Shown piece by piece: positions 27,276 through 35,479 of a DNA stretch of 64,000 nt (its first letter is position 1; each line of letters begins with the position of its first letter). The notes beneath the pieces were generated by a model. It saw only the letters and a list, made by a program, of their open reading frames with translations. It had not been told where the DNA came from and searched no databases. The position numbers and the translations under genes were made by a program. The DNA is from Candidatus Cardinium hertigii. GTDB taxonomy: Bacteria > Bacteroidota > Bacteroidia > Cytophagales > Amoebophilaceae. The stretch lies in NCBI RefSeq assembly GCF_003176915.1, contig NZ_CP029619.1:62001-126000 (forward strand), written 5' to 3'.

Positions 27276-27512
27276 ATGCAAAACTTAAGTTTAAAAAAAG
27301 TATGGTGTCTATATTGTTGCTTTAGCAAAGAATTCAGTATCAGAGAAACAGCAGCAGCAGGTAAGACCCCATTACATAAGGAGGCAGCTAATGGTTATGT
27401 AGCTCGTATTGAGGCTTTAATTAACGGAGGAGCGAATGTAAACCAAAAAGATAATAATGGGTATGCTCCTTGGATGAGGTATAAATACAGTTACAAGAGG
27501 AACCCTTTCTGA
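27276..27512 (+). pseudogene. Ankyrin-repeat gene remnant
   Basis: A 78-codon frame contains one clear ankyrin repeat (GKTPLHKEAANGYVARIEAL, INGGANVNQKDNNG) that matches the style of the large ankyrin protein at 10756-12264. After NNGYAP the frame turns to unrelated sequence; shifting by one base would give the expected Leu-Asp-Glu-Val before a stop. It therefore appears to be a truncated and frameshifted remnant of a larger ankyrin gene. Confidence 0.6.
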
Positions 27513-27552
27513 GACAAAGATAGGCAGCATGAGCTGGAGTCCATTAAAAAGA

Positions 27553-27568
27553 CTCCTACGTATAGGAG
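27553..27568. terminator. Short hairpin downstream of ftsW
   Basis: CTCCTA-CGTA-TAGGAG is a perfect 6-bp stem with a 4-base loop, between the convergent ankyrin remnant and ftsW. No strong T-run follows on either strand, so terminator activity is only possible. Confidence 0.3.
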
Positions 27569-27655
27569 CCTTTGCGTTATAAACCGTTATGCTATAACAA
27601 TTGTACTATATTAAAACATAGGCAAGAGGTCAAAGGCGGAAAAATGTATATTTGT

Positions 27656-28828
27656 TTAAGCTAAATTCTGTGCTTTATATCTATTGCAAGGGATTCCGGC
27701 TGCTTCTTGTTGTAGGATGGCTAATTCTGGATCAATTACGCCTCGGCTAATGCTTAACAGTATACCCAGCGCAATGCCAGTAAATACAATAGAGGTGCCA
27801 CCCATACTTACAAACGGTAAAGGCAAGCCTGTAACAGGCCCCAACCCTACTGCTACAGCCATATTCAATAATGCTTGAAATACTAGTAAAAGACTTACAC
27901 CTATAGCCAATAGGCCCGCATAGGAATTCGCAACAGTAGGCAACAAAACAATGGCTCTATACAACAGCAGCAAATAAAGTAGCATAACGAATAGGGCACC
28001 TACCAATCCGTACTCCTCAATGAGGATGGCATAAATAAAGTCAGAATAAGGATGAGGCAAAAAGTTACGTTGGCTGCTTTTACCAGGTCCTTTCCCCATA
28101 ATCCCTCCTGTTGCGATAGCGATATAGGCCTGTTCCACTTGAAAAGAGGTTTCCCCTTTAAGAAAATTTTCTATGCGTTTAGCAGCGGTTTTACTGCGCT
28201 GACCTAAGCACAAAGCCCCTCCTCCCATTAGGCTACCCATAAGGGTAATAATACATAAATATTTAACCGGAATTCTACCGATATACATCAATACCAAACA
28301 GGTACCAAATAACAAAATAGCAGCAGAACAATTGGTTAAAGCAATTAACCCACTGACTAGACCAATCCACACGAACATAGGCAAGCATGTTATCTTTAAA
28401 GAGGTAATATTTTTTTGTTGTTTAGCTAAGTGATAAGAAACCTGTATGATTAGCGCAAGTTGTGCAAAGTCTGAAGGTTGAAAAGATTTATTGATAAGCG
28501 GAATAGGCAACCAACGAGAAGCTTCATTTAGTTTTAATCCATACTTCCAAGTAAGCAACAGCAGCGGAATAGAGCTCCAAAGTGCTGCTTTAGCTATGGT
28601 TGCATAATAGCGGTAATCCACACGGTGCAACAACCACATAGCACTCAGTCCCATTCCTATCAGTATAACTTGCTTTAGTAAATAATATTCTGTATTGTAG
28701 TGCATTTGCCTATAGGCTAAGGAGCTAACCGCACTATAAACGGTTAGCATACTTAAGCTAGATAGTAAGAAGGCAACACCCCATATTACAGGATCTCCTT
28801 TTAATCTTGCTTTAATTAACCCATGCAT
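27656..28828 (-). CDS. ftsW: FtsW/RodA-family peptidoglycan glycosyltransferase
   Basis: The 390-residue membrane protein has ~10 membrane helices of the SEDS family. SFQPSDFAQLALIIQVSYHL, GPGKSSQRNFLPHPYSDFIY, EEYGLVGALF and VTGLPLPFVSMGGTSIVFTG are the conserved SEDS motifs; the HPYSDFIYA loop favours FtsW over RodA. SEDS proteins polymerise lipid II at the septum. With the class A PBP and lytic transglycosylase in this window it implies that some peptidoglycan is still made. Confidence 0.9.
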   Translation of the reverse strand: MHGLIKARLKGDPVIWGVAFLLSSLSMLTVYSAVSSLAYRQMHYNTEYYLLKQVILIGMGLSAMWLLHRVDYRYYATIAKAALWSSIPLLLLTWKYGLKLNEASRWLPIPLINKSFQPSDFAQLALIIQVSYHLAKQQKNITSLKITCLPMFVWIGLVSGLIALTNCSAAILLFGTCLVLMYIGRIPVKYLCIITLMGSLMGGGALCLGQRSKTAAKRIENFLKGETSFQVEQAYIAIATGGIMGKGPGKSSQRNFLPHPYSDFIYAILIEEYGLVGALFVMLLYLLLLYRAIVLLPTVANSYAGLLAIGVSLLLVFQALLNMAVAVGLGPVTGLPLPFVSMGGTSIVFTGIALGILLSISRGVIDPELAILQQEAAGIPCNRYKAQNLA

Positions 28829-28894
28829 AGCATACGTCCGTTCATTCTAGAAAAGTTTTCAGAAACCTATCGTGTACAATATTGGGATCATACC

Positions 28895-30157
28895 TTATGA
28901 TGTAGCATTTTTCATCAAGCTGTTAACTGTACTGCGCATTAAATATAGGCTCAGTAAAAATAAGACCGCAAGCAACATAATATAGAAAGCAGGTGCAAAC
29001 TGTAATTTTGTTTGTGTAATCAACCAATGAGAAATAGGAGGTGTAGAGCCTCCAAATAGAGCAATACCTAGGTTATAGCTAAAGGAAGCCCCAGAAAATT
29101 TCTGTTCCGGCTTAAAAAGAGAAAGCACAAAAAAATAGGCTACTCCCCCCATGACTCCACTAAGCATACCCAATACAGTCAACCCAATGATTTGGTGCAC
29201 TATGGATATAAAATGAGTCATGTATACTAAAGTAGGCAAGATCAATAAGCACAATGCTATACTAGCTCTAACTATTGTCTTAAAAGGGCCAATTCTATCA
29301 GCTAAACGACCAAACAAAGGCATACTAAGCATAGATATGAATGAAACATAGAAAAGGTAGCTTAGGGCAATTGTATTATCCAGCTTTAATACTGTATGGT
29401 AATAGACATTTGTATATGATTTCACTAGGTATACAATACTACTAGCCATAGATCCCACACAAAAAGTTACAAACATAGCTTTCCAAGCTGTTCGGACAAC
29501 TACACGGAAAGGATCCTTAAGTGTTTTCTTTTGTTCCATAAGCTGCTTAAAAACAGGTGTTTCCACTATTTTCAACCGCAAAAAAAAGCCAGCTAGTCCC
29601 ATCAATCCACCTAACAAAAAAGCAAGACGCCAAGCAAAAGCAATAGGGTATTGCTCCGCTAGGATTCCTACAAGGCTAGCCAATAGTGTACCAACAAGAT
29701 TAGAAGCATTGACTAAACCAGCTGTAAAACCAGGTTTTACATGCCGATAATGCTCTAGGATATAAATAGCTGTTCCAACGCTTTCTCCACTGATAGAGAG
29801 CCCCTGCAGAAGCCGCAGGCCAAGCAATAGTGCGGGCGCATATATACCCATATCTTCATAAGTTGGCATACATCCCATGAGCAATGTAGATAGAGTCATA
29901 CCACTCATAGCCATCGTAAGTGCTAAACGTCTCCCATATCTATCCCCAATAAAACCAAAAAAGATACCCCCTATGGGTCTAGCAAGCACGCCTATTGTGA
30001 AAATAATGAGGGTCCACAAGATATGCTTTTGTTGGGAACCTTCAGGGAAAAAAGCACGACTAATAACAGATGAAAATACTGAGTATACGGTAAAATCATA
30101 ATATTCTAGTATATTACCTAAAATAGCTGGTAATAGAATGGAGGACGGTTTTCGCAT
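28895..30157 (-). CDS. Major facilitator transporter of the metabolite:H+ symporter type (ProP-like)
   Basis: The 420-residue protein has 12 predicted helices and the family start ILLPAILGNILEYYDFTVYS, then GVLARPIGGIFFGFIGDRYG, which holds the loop 2-3 motif, and LLGLRLLQGLSISGESVG. These are marks of the MHS family, which includes the osmolyte carrier ProP and dicarboxylate carriers. The substrate cannot be decided; uptake of a host metabolite is plausible for a symbiont. A hairpin terminator lies just upstream. Confidence 0.82.
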   Translation of the reverse strand: MRKPSSILLPAILGNILEYYDFTVYSVFSSVISRAFFPEGSQQKHILWTLIIFTIGVLARPIGGIFFGFIGDRYGRRLALTMAMSGMTLSTLLMGCMPTYEDMGIYAPALLLGLRLLQGLSISGESVGTAIYILEHYRHVKPGFTAGLVNASNLVGTLLASLVGILAEQYPIAFAWRLAFLLGGLMGLAGFFLRLKIVETPVFKQLMEQKKTLKDPFRVVVRTAWKAMFVTFCVGSMASSIVYLVKSYTNVYYHTVLKLDNTIALSYLFYVSFISMLSMPLFGRLADRIGPFKTIVRASIALCLLILPTLVYMTHFISIVHQIIGLTVLGMLSGVMGGVAYFFVLSLFKPEQKFSGASFSYNLGIALFGGSTPPISHWLITQTKLQFAPAFYIMLLAVLFLLSLYLMRSTVNSLMKNATS

Positions 30158-30186
30158 ATTAATATAAATCTTTACTATAAATAACT

Positions 30187-30218
30187 AAAGGGGTCCTAAC
30201 ACGAGTCATAACCCCTTT
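30187..30218. terminator. Hairpin terminator between lipoprotein and MHS transporter genes
   Basis: AAAGGGGT (30187-30194) pairs perfectly with ACCCCTTT (30211-30218). On the plus strand it is followed by TTATTTTTTAT. On the minus strand, the direction of both neighbours, the following bases are AGTTATTTATAG. It most likely ends transcription of the 30331-31338 gene. Confidence 0.5.
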
Positions 30219-30330
30219 TATTTTTTATCCTAATCTGCTAGCGCTAAAGCTGGAATTTTTATTTCTTCTTCTGAAGCATTCTATAGGGATCCATTATACC
30301 TATTTAAAAGCTTATCTGCTTTCTTTTATC

Positions 30331-31338
30331 TCATTTTGAATGATTAACCAGTGGCAATAGCACTAGTGAGCTTAACATTACAGCTATACCCAGCACAGGA
30401 AACGCTATGCCACTATTGTTTTCAGGGACAAGTAATGCCGCCTCGTTATTACCCCCATCGGCAGGTAAGCTTATTGCTACGTTCCTTAAATCAGATTCTT
30501 CCTTTTCAATGGTATTGATGGTATCTGCTTTCTTCTTTATTTTATCTATTATTCCCCTTGAAACACCTTGCTGTAGCAAAGCTTCTGCATGGCCTACTAC
30601 CTCAGCTGTTATACTTTCAGAATTTGGAAAAGTATGTATACAATATCCTGTATCTTCTTTAGCTTTCCTTGTGATAGCGTTTATATTCCATAATAGCTTC
30701 TCTTCGTAGGCCTCTAATACGTCTAAAAGCGCTGCTGTAATTTCCTCATTTTCTAGATTTCTTAAATCCGATGCCTTCTTTTTAATAGCCTTGGCCTTCT
30801 CCATTATTTCATCTACTACGCCCCTTAAAGCGCCTTGCTGTAGCAAGGATTCTGCATAGCGCACTGCTTTATCTGCCATACTATTGGGATCATCCAACAA
30901 AATATGCCTACAGAACTTTGTATCTCCTGGATTTGGGCATGCCATGGCATCAAGCACAGCACTTTTATTCCATGATAGCTTTTCTTCCAGCGCCTTTAAG
31001 TCTGCTAAGCACTCTGTTGCCGCAACATGCAAAAACACTTCTTTATTGCTACTGCTTGATCCTCTTAACAACTCCCCTGCCTTGCTGTTTATAGCAGTGG
31101 ACGTTCTGTGTTTTGCTAAAGACATATTGTGAGGAACAGCATGCTTAGACGCTACTCTTATCTCATTAGGGAACGTTATAACACTACTACGCTTAACACT
31201 ACCACACCCCATGAGCAGCACTATATGCAGAATAGATAACCCTAGCCTAATGATATCCCTTTTCTTTATTATAATTATATGGAATGCAGAAACTGTTTTA
31301 TTGCTTACGTTGCTTACATTAAGTATGTTTTGTCCCAT
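30331..31338 (-). CDS. Repeat-containing lipoprotein of unknown function
   Basis: A lipobox is visible in LSILHIVLLMGCGS, so the mature protein would be lipid-anchored at that Cys. Starts at 31338 (MGQNIL), 31380 or a TTG at 31401 all leave an unusually long leader. Two related units of ~95 residues follow: EEKLSWNKSAVLDAM...YAESLLQQGALRGVVDEI and EEKLLWNINAITRKA...HAEALLQQGVSRGIIDKI, each ending in a Lys/Glu-rich helix and SDLRN. The C-terminus is a membrane helix (GIAVMLSSLVLLPLV). The family is not known to me. Confidence 0.6.
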   Translation of the reverse strand: MGQNILNVSNVSNKTVSAFHIIIIKKRDIIRLGLSILHIVLLMGCGSVKRSSVITFPNEIRVASKHAVPHNMSLAKHRTSTAINSKAGELLRGSSSSNKEVFLHVAATECLADLKALEEKLSWNKSAVLDAMACPNPGDTKFCRHILLDDPNSMADKAVRYAESLLQQGALRGVVDEIMEKAKAIKKKASDLRNLENEEITAALLDVLEAYEEKLLWNINAITRKAKEDTGYCIHTFPNSESITAEVVGHAEALLQQGVSRGIIDKIKKKADTINTIEKEESDLRNVAISLPADGGNNEAALLVPENNSGIAFPVLGIAVMLSSLVLLPLVNHSK

Positions 31339-31401
31339 AGGTAATGATTTTTTAAACTTTACAATCAAATTCCAAAACATCAACCAAGAGTGGTTATACA
31401 A

Positions 31402-31799
31402 CCCTCCCTTGGACTTCCTCCTGCCTTAACTATTTATACCTATTACACTTTCTTACCTATTTGTACTTTCCTATCTTCCCATACTTCCTTCTATAAGCTC
31501 CCCTCTATACGCTTTTCCCTGTTTTATTACTCCTTTATCTTCTAACACTGATTTACTCCCCTCCTTTACCTTTTCTTGGTGCTAATATACCATATTTAAC
31601 CAAATAATAATAGCCCATATTCCCCTATGTATTTGTCAACACAACATCCTTTTTGGGTCTAATAAATTTGCAGCAGATAGTAGGTATAACTTGGCTTGGC
31701 TTTAGTTGTACCTTAAGCAGTAAGGTATTATGCTATATTTGGCTACAAAATTTTAAATTAGGTATGTATGCATTTCTCTAGAACATTAACCAGGAAACG
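31402..31799 (+). other. Intergenic region upstream of cutA
   Basis: No gene or RNA is recognisable. TATATTTG at 31734-31741 fits the Bacteroidota -7 box and lies ~58 bp before cutA, but the nearest TTG upstream is ~25 bases away instead of ~20, so the promoter is only possible. The first 150 bp are pyrimidine-rich without an open frame. Confidence 0.3.
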
Positions 31800-32138
31800 A
31801 TGCTATCCTTACTTTATGTAACCTGCCCAACCCTTGAGGAAGGGAGGCATATAGTCACTATCCTTCTGAGCGAACGCTTAATTGTTTGTGCCAATATCAT
31901 CCCTACCGTCTTCAGCTTATACCAATGGGAGGGAAGTATACAAGAAGGTAAAGAAGCTATACTACTTATAAAAACAGCAGTTGATTTAGTTGCTAGTGTT
32001 AGTTCCCGGATTAAGGCGCTGCATTCCTATACCTGCCCTCTTATCTTAGTGATAGCTGCGGATGCAACCAATCCAGCTATTGACGCTTGGCTAAAGGAAA
32101 GTATACATAAAGAGCACACAACTGTTGATGAGACCTGA
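31800..32138 (+). CDS. cutA: CutA family protein
   Basis: The 112-residue protein matches CutA: LYVTCPTLEEGRHIVTILLS, ERLIVCANIIPTVFSLYQWE and GKEAILLIKTAVDLVASVSS are the three conserved strands-and-helix segments. CutA forms very stable trimers related to PII proteins; a role in divalent-cation tolerance has been suggested in E. coli but the true function is unclear. It stands alone in its transcription direction before a second plus-strand gene. Confidence 0.93.
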   Translation: MLSLLYVTCPTLEEGRHIVTILLSERLIVCANIIPTVFSLYQWEGSIQEGKEAILLIKTAVDLVASVSSRIKALHSYTCPLILVIAADATNPAIDAWLKESIHKEHTTVDET

Positions 32139-32348
32139 TAATACTATTTTTTGATAAGAAAGAATAAATAAAATATTTTATTTATTCTTTCTTATTCTTT
32201 TGTGCAACCTTTCTAAAGTACAGTAATTTAGATTTTTAAAATTTTTACTTATTCAGCTTATGGTGCTTCATAGCGTTAACTAAAATAACTTTACGGTTAA
32301 ATAGGCCATATATGCTATATGAATTGGTATGAAAATCTTAAATAATTT

Positions 32349-32975
32349 ATGAAAAAGTTTACCCTTCGAATAGTAGGATGCCCTATAACCAAAACTCAAG
32401 TTAAGTACATCCTAGCTATAGTAATGGCCATCAGTAGTTTACTAACTCATTATAGCGCCTGCCAGCCATTTAGGCGCGGATCTAATGCTATAATGATAGA
32501 AAGCTACTTTACACCAGAAGATCCTTGTACAGATATCGTTGTATCTAGGATTAGGTCTGCTAAACAATTAATTTTAGTTCAAGCTTACGTATTGACCTCC
32601 CTAAAAATCGTCCAGGCATTACTACAGGCACATCGTAAAAAGATAACCGTTCAAATACTCATTGATAAAAATGCCCTAGCTTCCTATGGAAGTAAAGTAA
32701 CCCTGCTACTAAAACAGGGGATTCCTATTATTATAGATAAAACAGCGGGACTTGCCCATAGCAAAACCATGATTATTGACGACCTATATGTTATCACTGG
32801 CTCCTTTAATTGGACCCATAGTGCACAATCTAAAAATACAGAGAACCTGATTATTATAACGGGAGCAGAGAATAATAAGCAATTTAAAGAAAACTGGTAT
32901 AAAAGAGCAACAGCTGGAGAGCGGTTAACACTACTTCCTATTCATTCAGCTTACCACACGTCAGCTCTCGTTTGA
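32349..32975 (+). CDS. Exported phospholipase D-family protein (single HKD motif)
   Basis: The 208-residue protein carries a hydrophobic leader (VKYILAIVMAISSLLTHYSA) and one HKD active-site motif, HSKTMIIDDLYVITGSFNWT followed by SAQSKNTEN. The overall layout, DIVVSRIRSAKQLILVQAYV before the motif, is that of the small Nuc-type endonuclease/phospholipase D group, which works as a dimer. A Cys after the hydrophobic stretch (SACQPF) may be a lipid anchor. Either nuclease or phospholipase activity is possible; a host-directed role is inferred only from export. Confidence 0.82.
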   Translation: MKKFTLRIVGCPITKTQVKYILAIVMAISSLLTHYSACQPFRRGSNAIMIESYFTPEDPCTDIVVSRIRSAKQLILVQAYVLTSLKIVQALLQAHRKKITVQILIDKNALASYGSKVTLLLKQGIPIIIDKTAGLAHSKTMIIDDLYVITGSFNWTHSAQSKNTENLIIITGAENNKQFKENWYKRATAGERLTLLPIHSAYHTSALV

Positions 32976-33002
32976 ATTACTGGACTAAAACTGAAATAAA
33001 AA

Positions 33003-33058
33003 AAACCTTTCTTACCTAAGGGAACACCAAACGCTTACCTAAGCCCCCTTAAAGGTTT
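33003..33058 (-). terminator. Terminator of ppa
   Basis: AAACCTTT (33003-33010) and AAAGGTTT (33051-33058) are perfect complements around a 40-base loop. On the minus strand the second arm is followed by a run of eight T. It sits between the convergent phospholipase D-like gene and ppa, so it probably serves ppa and perhaps both. Confidence 0.5.
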
Positions 33059-33062
33059 AATC

Positions 33063-33599
33063 TTATTGCCTGTATGGTTCATTTTTAGAGGCAGCATCTA
33101 TTAAATAGGTCATTGCTTTTTTTTTACTTTCAAAACCTTCTACTTTTACCCATTTCCCTTGCTCCAACTCTTTATAGTGGTTAAAAAAATGTATAATGCG
33201 CTTTTTTAAAAGTGGATCAACTTGCTCAATATCTTCAATATGTGCAAACTCGGGCGCTATTTTAGTAGTAGGTAAAGCAATAATTTTTTCATCAGGACCA
33301 GATTCATCTTGCATCAGCAATATACCAATAGGCCTTGTTGGGATACAGGCAGCAGGCATAATAGGGTAACTGGTTATAACCAAAGCATCAACTGGATCCC
33401 CATCGCCAGCAACGGTATGAGGTATAAAACCATAGTTACAAGGATAATACATGGCTGTCTGTATAAACCTATCTACGCATAAAGCCCCAGAGACTTTATC
33501 CATTTCATATTTTACAGTATTGTAATGCATGGGAATTTCCACAATTACATTTACATCATCTGGAAAATGTGTCCCCACTGCTATTCTATCTATATACAT
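33063..33599 (-). CDS. ppa: Inorganic pyrophosphatase
   Basis: The 178-residue protein is a family I soluble pyrophosphatase. VIVEIPMHYNTVKYEMDK is the N-terminal motif, YPCNYGFIPHT lies at the active site, and DGDPVDALVI holds the metal-binding aspartates. It hydrolyses pyrophosphate released by biosynthesis. The length fits the bacterial type. Confidence 0.95.
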   Translation of the reverse strand: MYIDRIAVGTHFPDDVNVIVEIPMHYNTVKYEMDKVSGALCVDRFIQTAMYYPCNYGFIPHTVAGDGDPVDALVITSYPIMPAACIPTRPIGILLMQDESGPDEKIIALPTTKIAPEFAHIEDIEQVDPLLKKRIIHFFNHYKELEQGKWVKVEGFESKKKAMTYLIDAASKNEPYRQ

Positions 33600-33879
33600 T
33601 TTAATTAATTAAATTTAGGCAACATGGCTAAAGGAATCGCTACTAGGTATATAATACTTTTTTAAATTATTATATATAAACATCCTTACTATTATTGTAG
33701 GCATCCCTGGAGGTAGCCAATGGTAACAAACTGTCCTACTTTCTAAAAGTAGGGAATATCTATTTTTTATCAAAGATAATAGTGCATGATAAACGATATA
33801 CGCAAGGGTTTGCGCGATGGACCCATCCATAAACGATTTTTTTAAATTATTCATGCATTCCAACCGTTTACATAATGCG

Positions 33880-34728
33880 ATGCTACCGTTGATTGGTGCC
33901 CATACCTCTACCAAAGGGGGCCTTCACCAAGCATTAGCACATGGACAAGCTATACATGCTAACATCATTCAGCTGTTTACAAGCAACCAGCTTCAATGGA
34001 AAGGTAGGCAACTTAACCAAGTTGCATTGGATGATTGGCATCATACCCTTCATTCTACATCTATAAGTCAGATAATGAGCCATGCGAATTATTTAATTAA
34101 CTTGGGCTCTAATAATGAAAGCTTACTAGCCAAAAGTAGAGCTGCCTTTGTAGAAGAGGTAGAGCGCTGTTTAGTATTAGGAATCAGTTATTTAAACTTC
34201 CATCCAGGTGCTGCAACCGGTTCTCCTATGCTTTCTTGTTTAGACCGCATTATACACAGTTTATCAATGTTAGAACCCTACTTTGCACAAGATACTACCT
34301 TGCGTTTACTGATAGAAACCACGGCAGGTCAAGGATCGACAGTGGGATATACATTTGAGCAACTGGCTTATATTATTGAGAAAGTGCAACACATTGTGCC
34401 TATTGGTGTTTGCATAGATACCTGTCATATTTTTGCTGCAGGATACGATATCCGCACGTTAGCTGGATGGGACGCAACCTTAGCTGAGTTTGATGCTACA
34501 GTTGGGCTTTCGCATCTCTATGCGCTGCATGTTAACGATTCAATGTGTCCACTTGGTTCCAGGAAAGATAGGCATGCCAATCTAGGAGAGGGTATGATCG
34601 GTATGGCTTGTTTTCAAACGATCATGCAGCATCCGAAACTCCATTTCCTTCCTAAATATTTAGAGACACCCAATGGAGGTGCTATGTGGGAACAAGAAAT
34701 AAAATTGCTGCAGCAATTTTACTTATAG
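33880..34728 (+). CDS. nfo: Endonuclease IV (AP endonuclease)
   Basis: The start at 33880 gives MLPLIGAHTSTKGGLHQAL, the usual beginning; a frame from 33817 adds 21 residues without support. The 282-residue TIM-barrel enzyme has FHPGAATG, LLIETTAGQGSTVG, VCIDTCHIFAAGYDI, HVNDS and GSRKDRHANLGEG, which provide the three-zinc site. It cuts DNA at abasic sites in base excision repair. It is transcribed away from ppa, and the 33600-33879 spacer holds no other gene. Confidence 0.95.
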   Translation: MLPLIGAHTSTKGGLHQALAHGQAIHANIIQLFTSNQLQWKGRQLNQVALDDWHHTLHSTSISQIMSHANYLINLGSNNESLLAKSRAAFVEEVERCLVLGISYLNFHPGAATGSPMLSCLDRIIHSLSMLEPYFAQDTTLRLLIETTAGQGSTVGYTFEQLAYIIEKVQHIVPIGVCIDTCHIFAAGYDIRTLAGWDATLAEFDATVGLSHLYALHVNDSMCPLGSRKDRHANLGEGMIGMACFQTIMQHPKLHFLPKYLETPNGGAMWEQEIKLLQQFYL

Positions 34729-34778
34729 TCCAAACTACCTAAGATAGCTATACCTTATTTGAATCCTGAATCTAGGTG

Positions 34779-35378
34779 TCACGTAGCCTGTAAGGCGCTC
34801 TTAATGAGCTCTTCTAGGGTAAGGGGTGTTATACCTTGTGCGCTTCTTACTGTTAGTACAGCTTTTTCAGCTGCTTTTTGTGTTAACCCCAACATAACCA
34901 ACGCTGTAATGGCATCCCGATCTGTTTTCATTTCCGCTTGTTGGGGCAATGTAACAGTTGTGCCAGCTACATAATCCAGTTTTTGTGCTTGATCGGTTAA
35001 TTCTAATATAAGACGTTGCGCAGCCTTAAGACCAATTCCTTTAATGGCAGTAAGTGATTTTTCTTCCTTATCCAGGATAACCTTATGCAATTCTGATGGT
35101 GTCAAAGAAGACAAGATTGTTAAAGCTGTCTTAGGGCCAATGCTACTAACCGAAATAAGACGTAGCCACCATTCTTTTTCTTCTAAGGTATAAAATCCAT
35201 ACAGTATGTGCGCATCGCTCTTAACGTGCCAAACAGTTTGAAGGGTGCAAAGAGCAACTGCTTTGATTTGCGTAAAGGTATATAAAGAAATGTGTATCCC
35301 ATAACCTATACCGCCTACGTTTAAAACAAGATAGGTAGGTTCTTTGTATACGATTTCTCCTGTAAGCTGAACAATCAT
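34779..35378 (-). CDS. ruvA: Holliday junction helicase subunit RuvA
   Basis: The start at 35378 gives MIVQLTGEIVYKEPTYLVLN, the standard N-terminus; an earlier codon adds four residues. The ~199-residue product has the OB-fold, the two helix-hairpin-helix segments (SSIGPKTALTILSS and AIKGIGLKAAQRLILEL) and the C-terminal RuvB-binding domain (DAITALVMLGLTQKAAEKAV). RuvA binds the four-way junction for RuvB. Confidence 0.94.
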   Translation of the reverse strand: MIVQLTGEIVYKEPTYLVLNVGGIGYGIHISLYTFTQIKAVALCTLQTVWHVKSDAHILYGFYTLEEKEWWLRLISVSSIGPKTALTILSSLTPSELHKVILDKEEKSLTAIKGIGLKAAQRLILELTDQAQKLDYVAGTTVTLPQQAEMKTDRDAITALVMLGLTQKAAEKAVLTVRSAQGITPLTLEELIKSALQAT

Positions 35379-35479
35379 ACAATAACACAAAGCTAAACAG
35401 TCTATAGACTGCCTCCCCTATGCTCTAAGCATATATAGGAGATCAATGCTAATGAGATCTAGTTTATTAGATGAGTAGA

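Noticed and set aside
33615-33914. 99-codon minus-strand frame upstream of nfo
   Set aside because: It overlaps the nfo start, has no family resemblance and is dominated by AT-rich spacer sequence.
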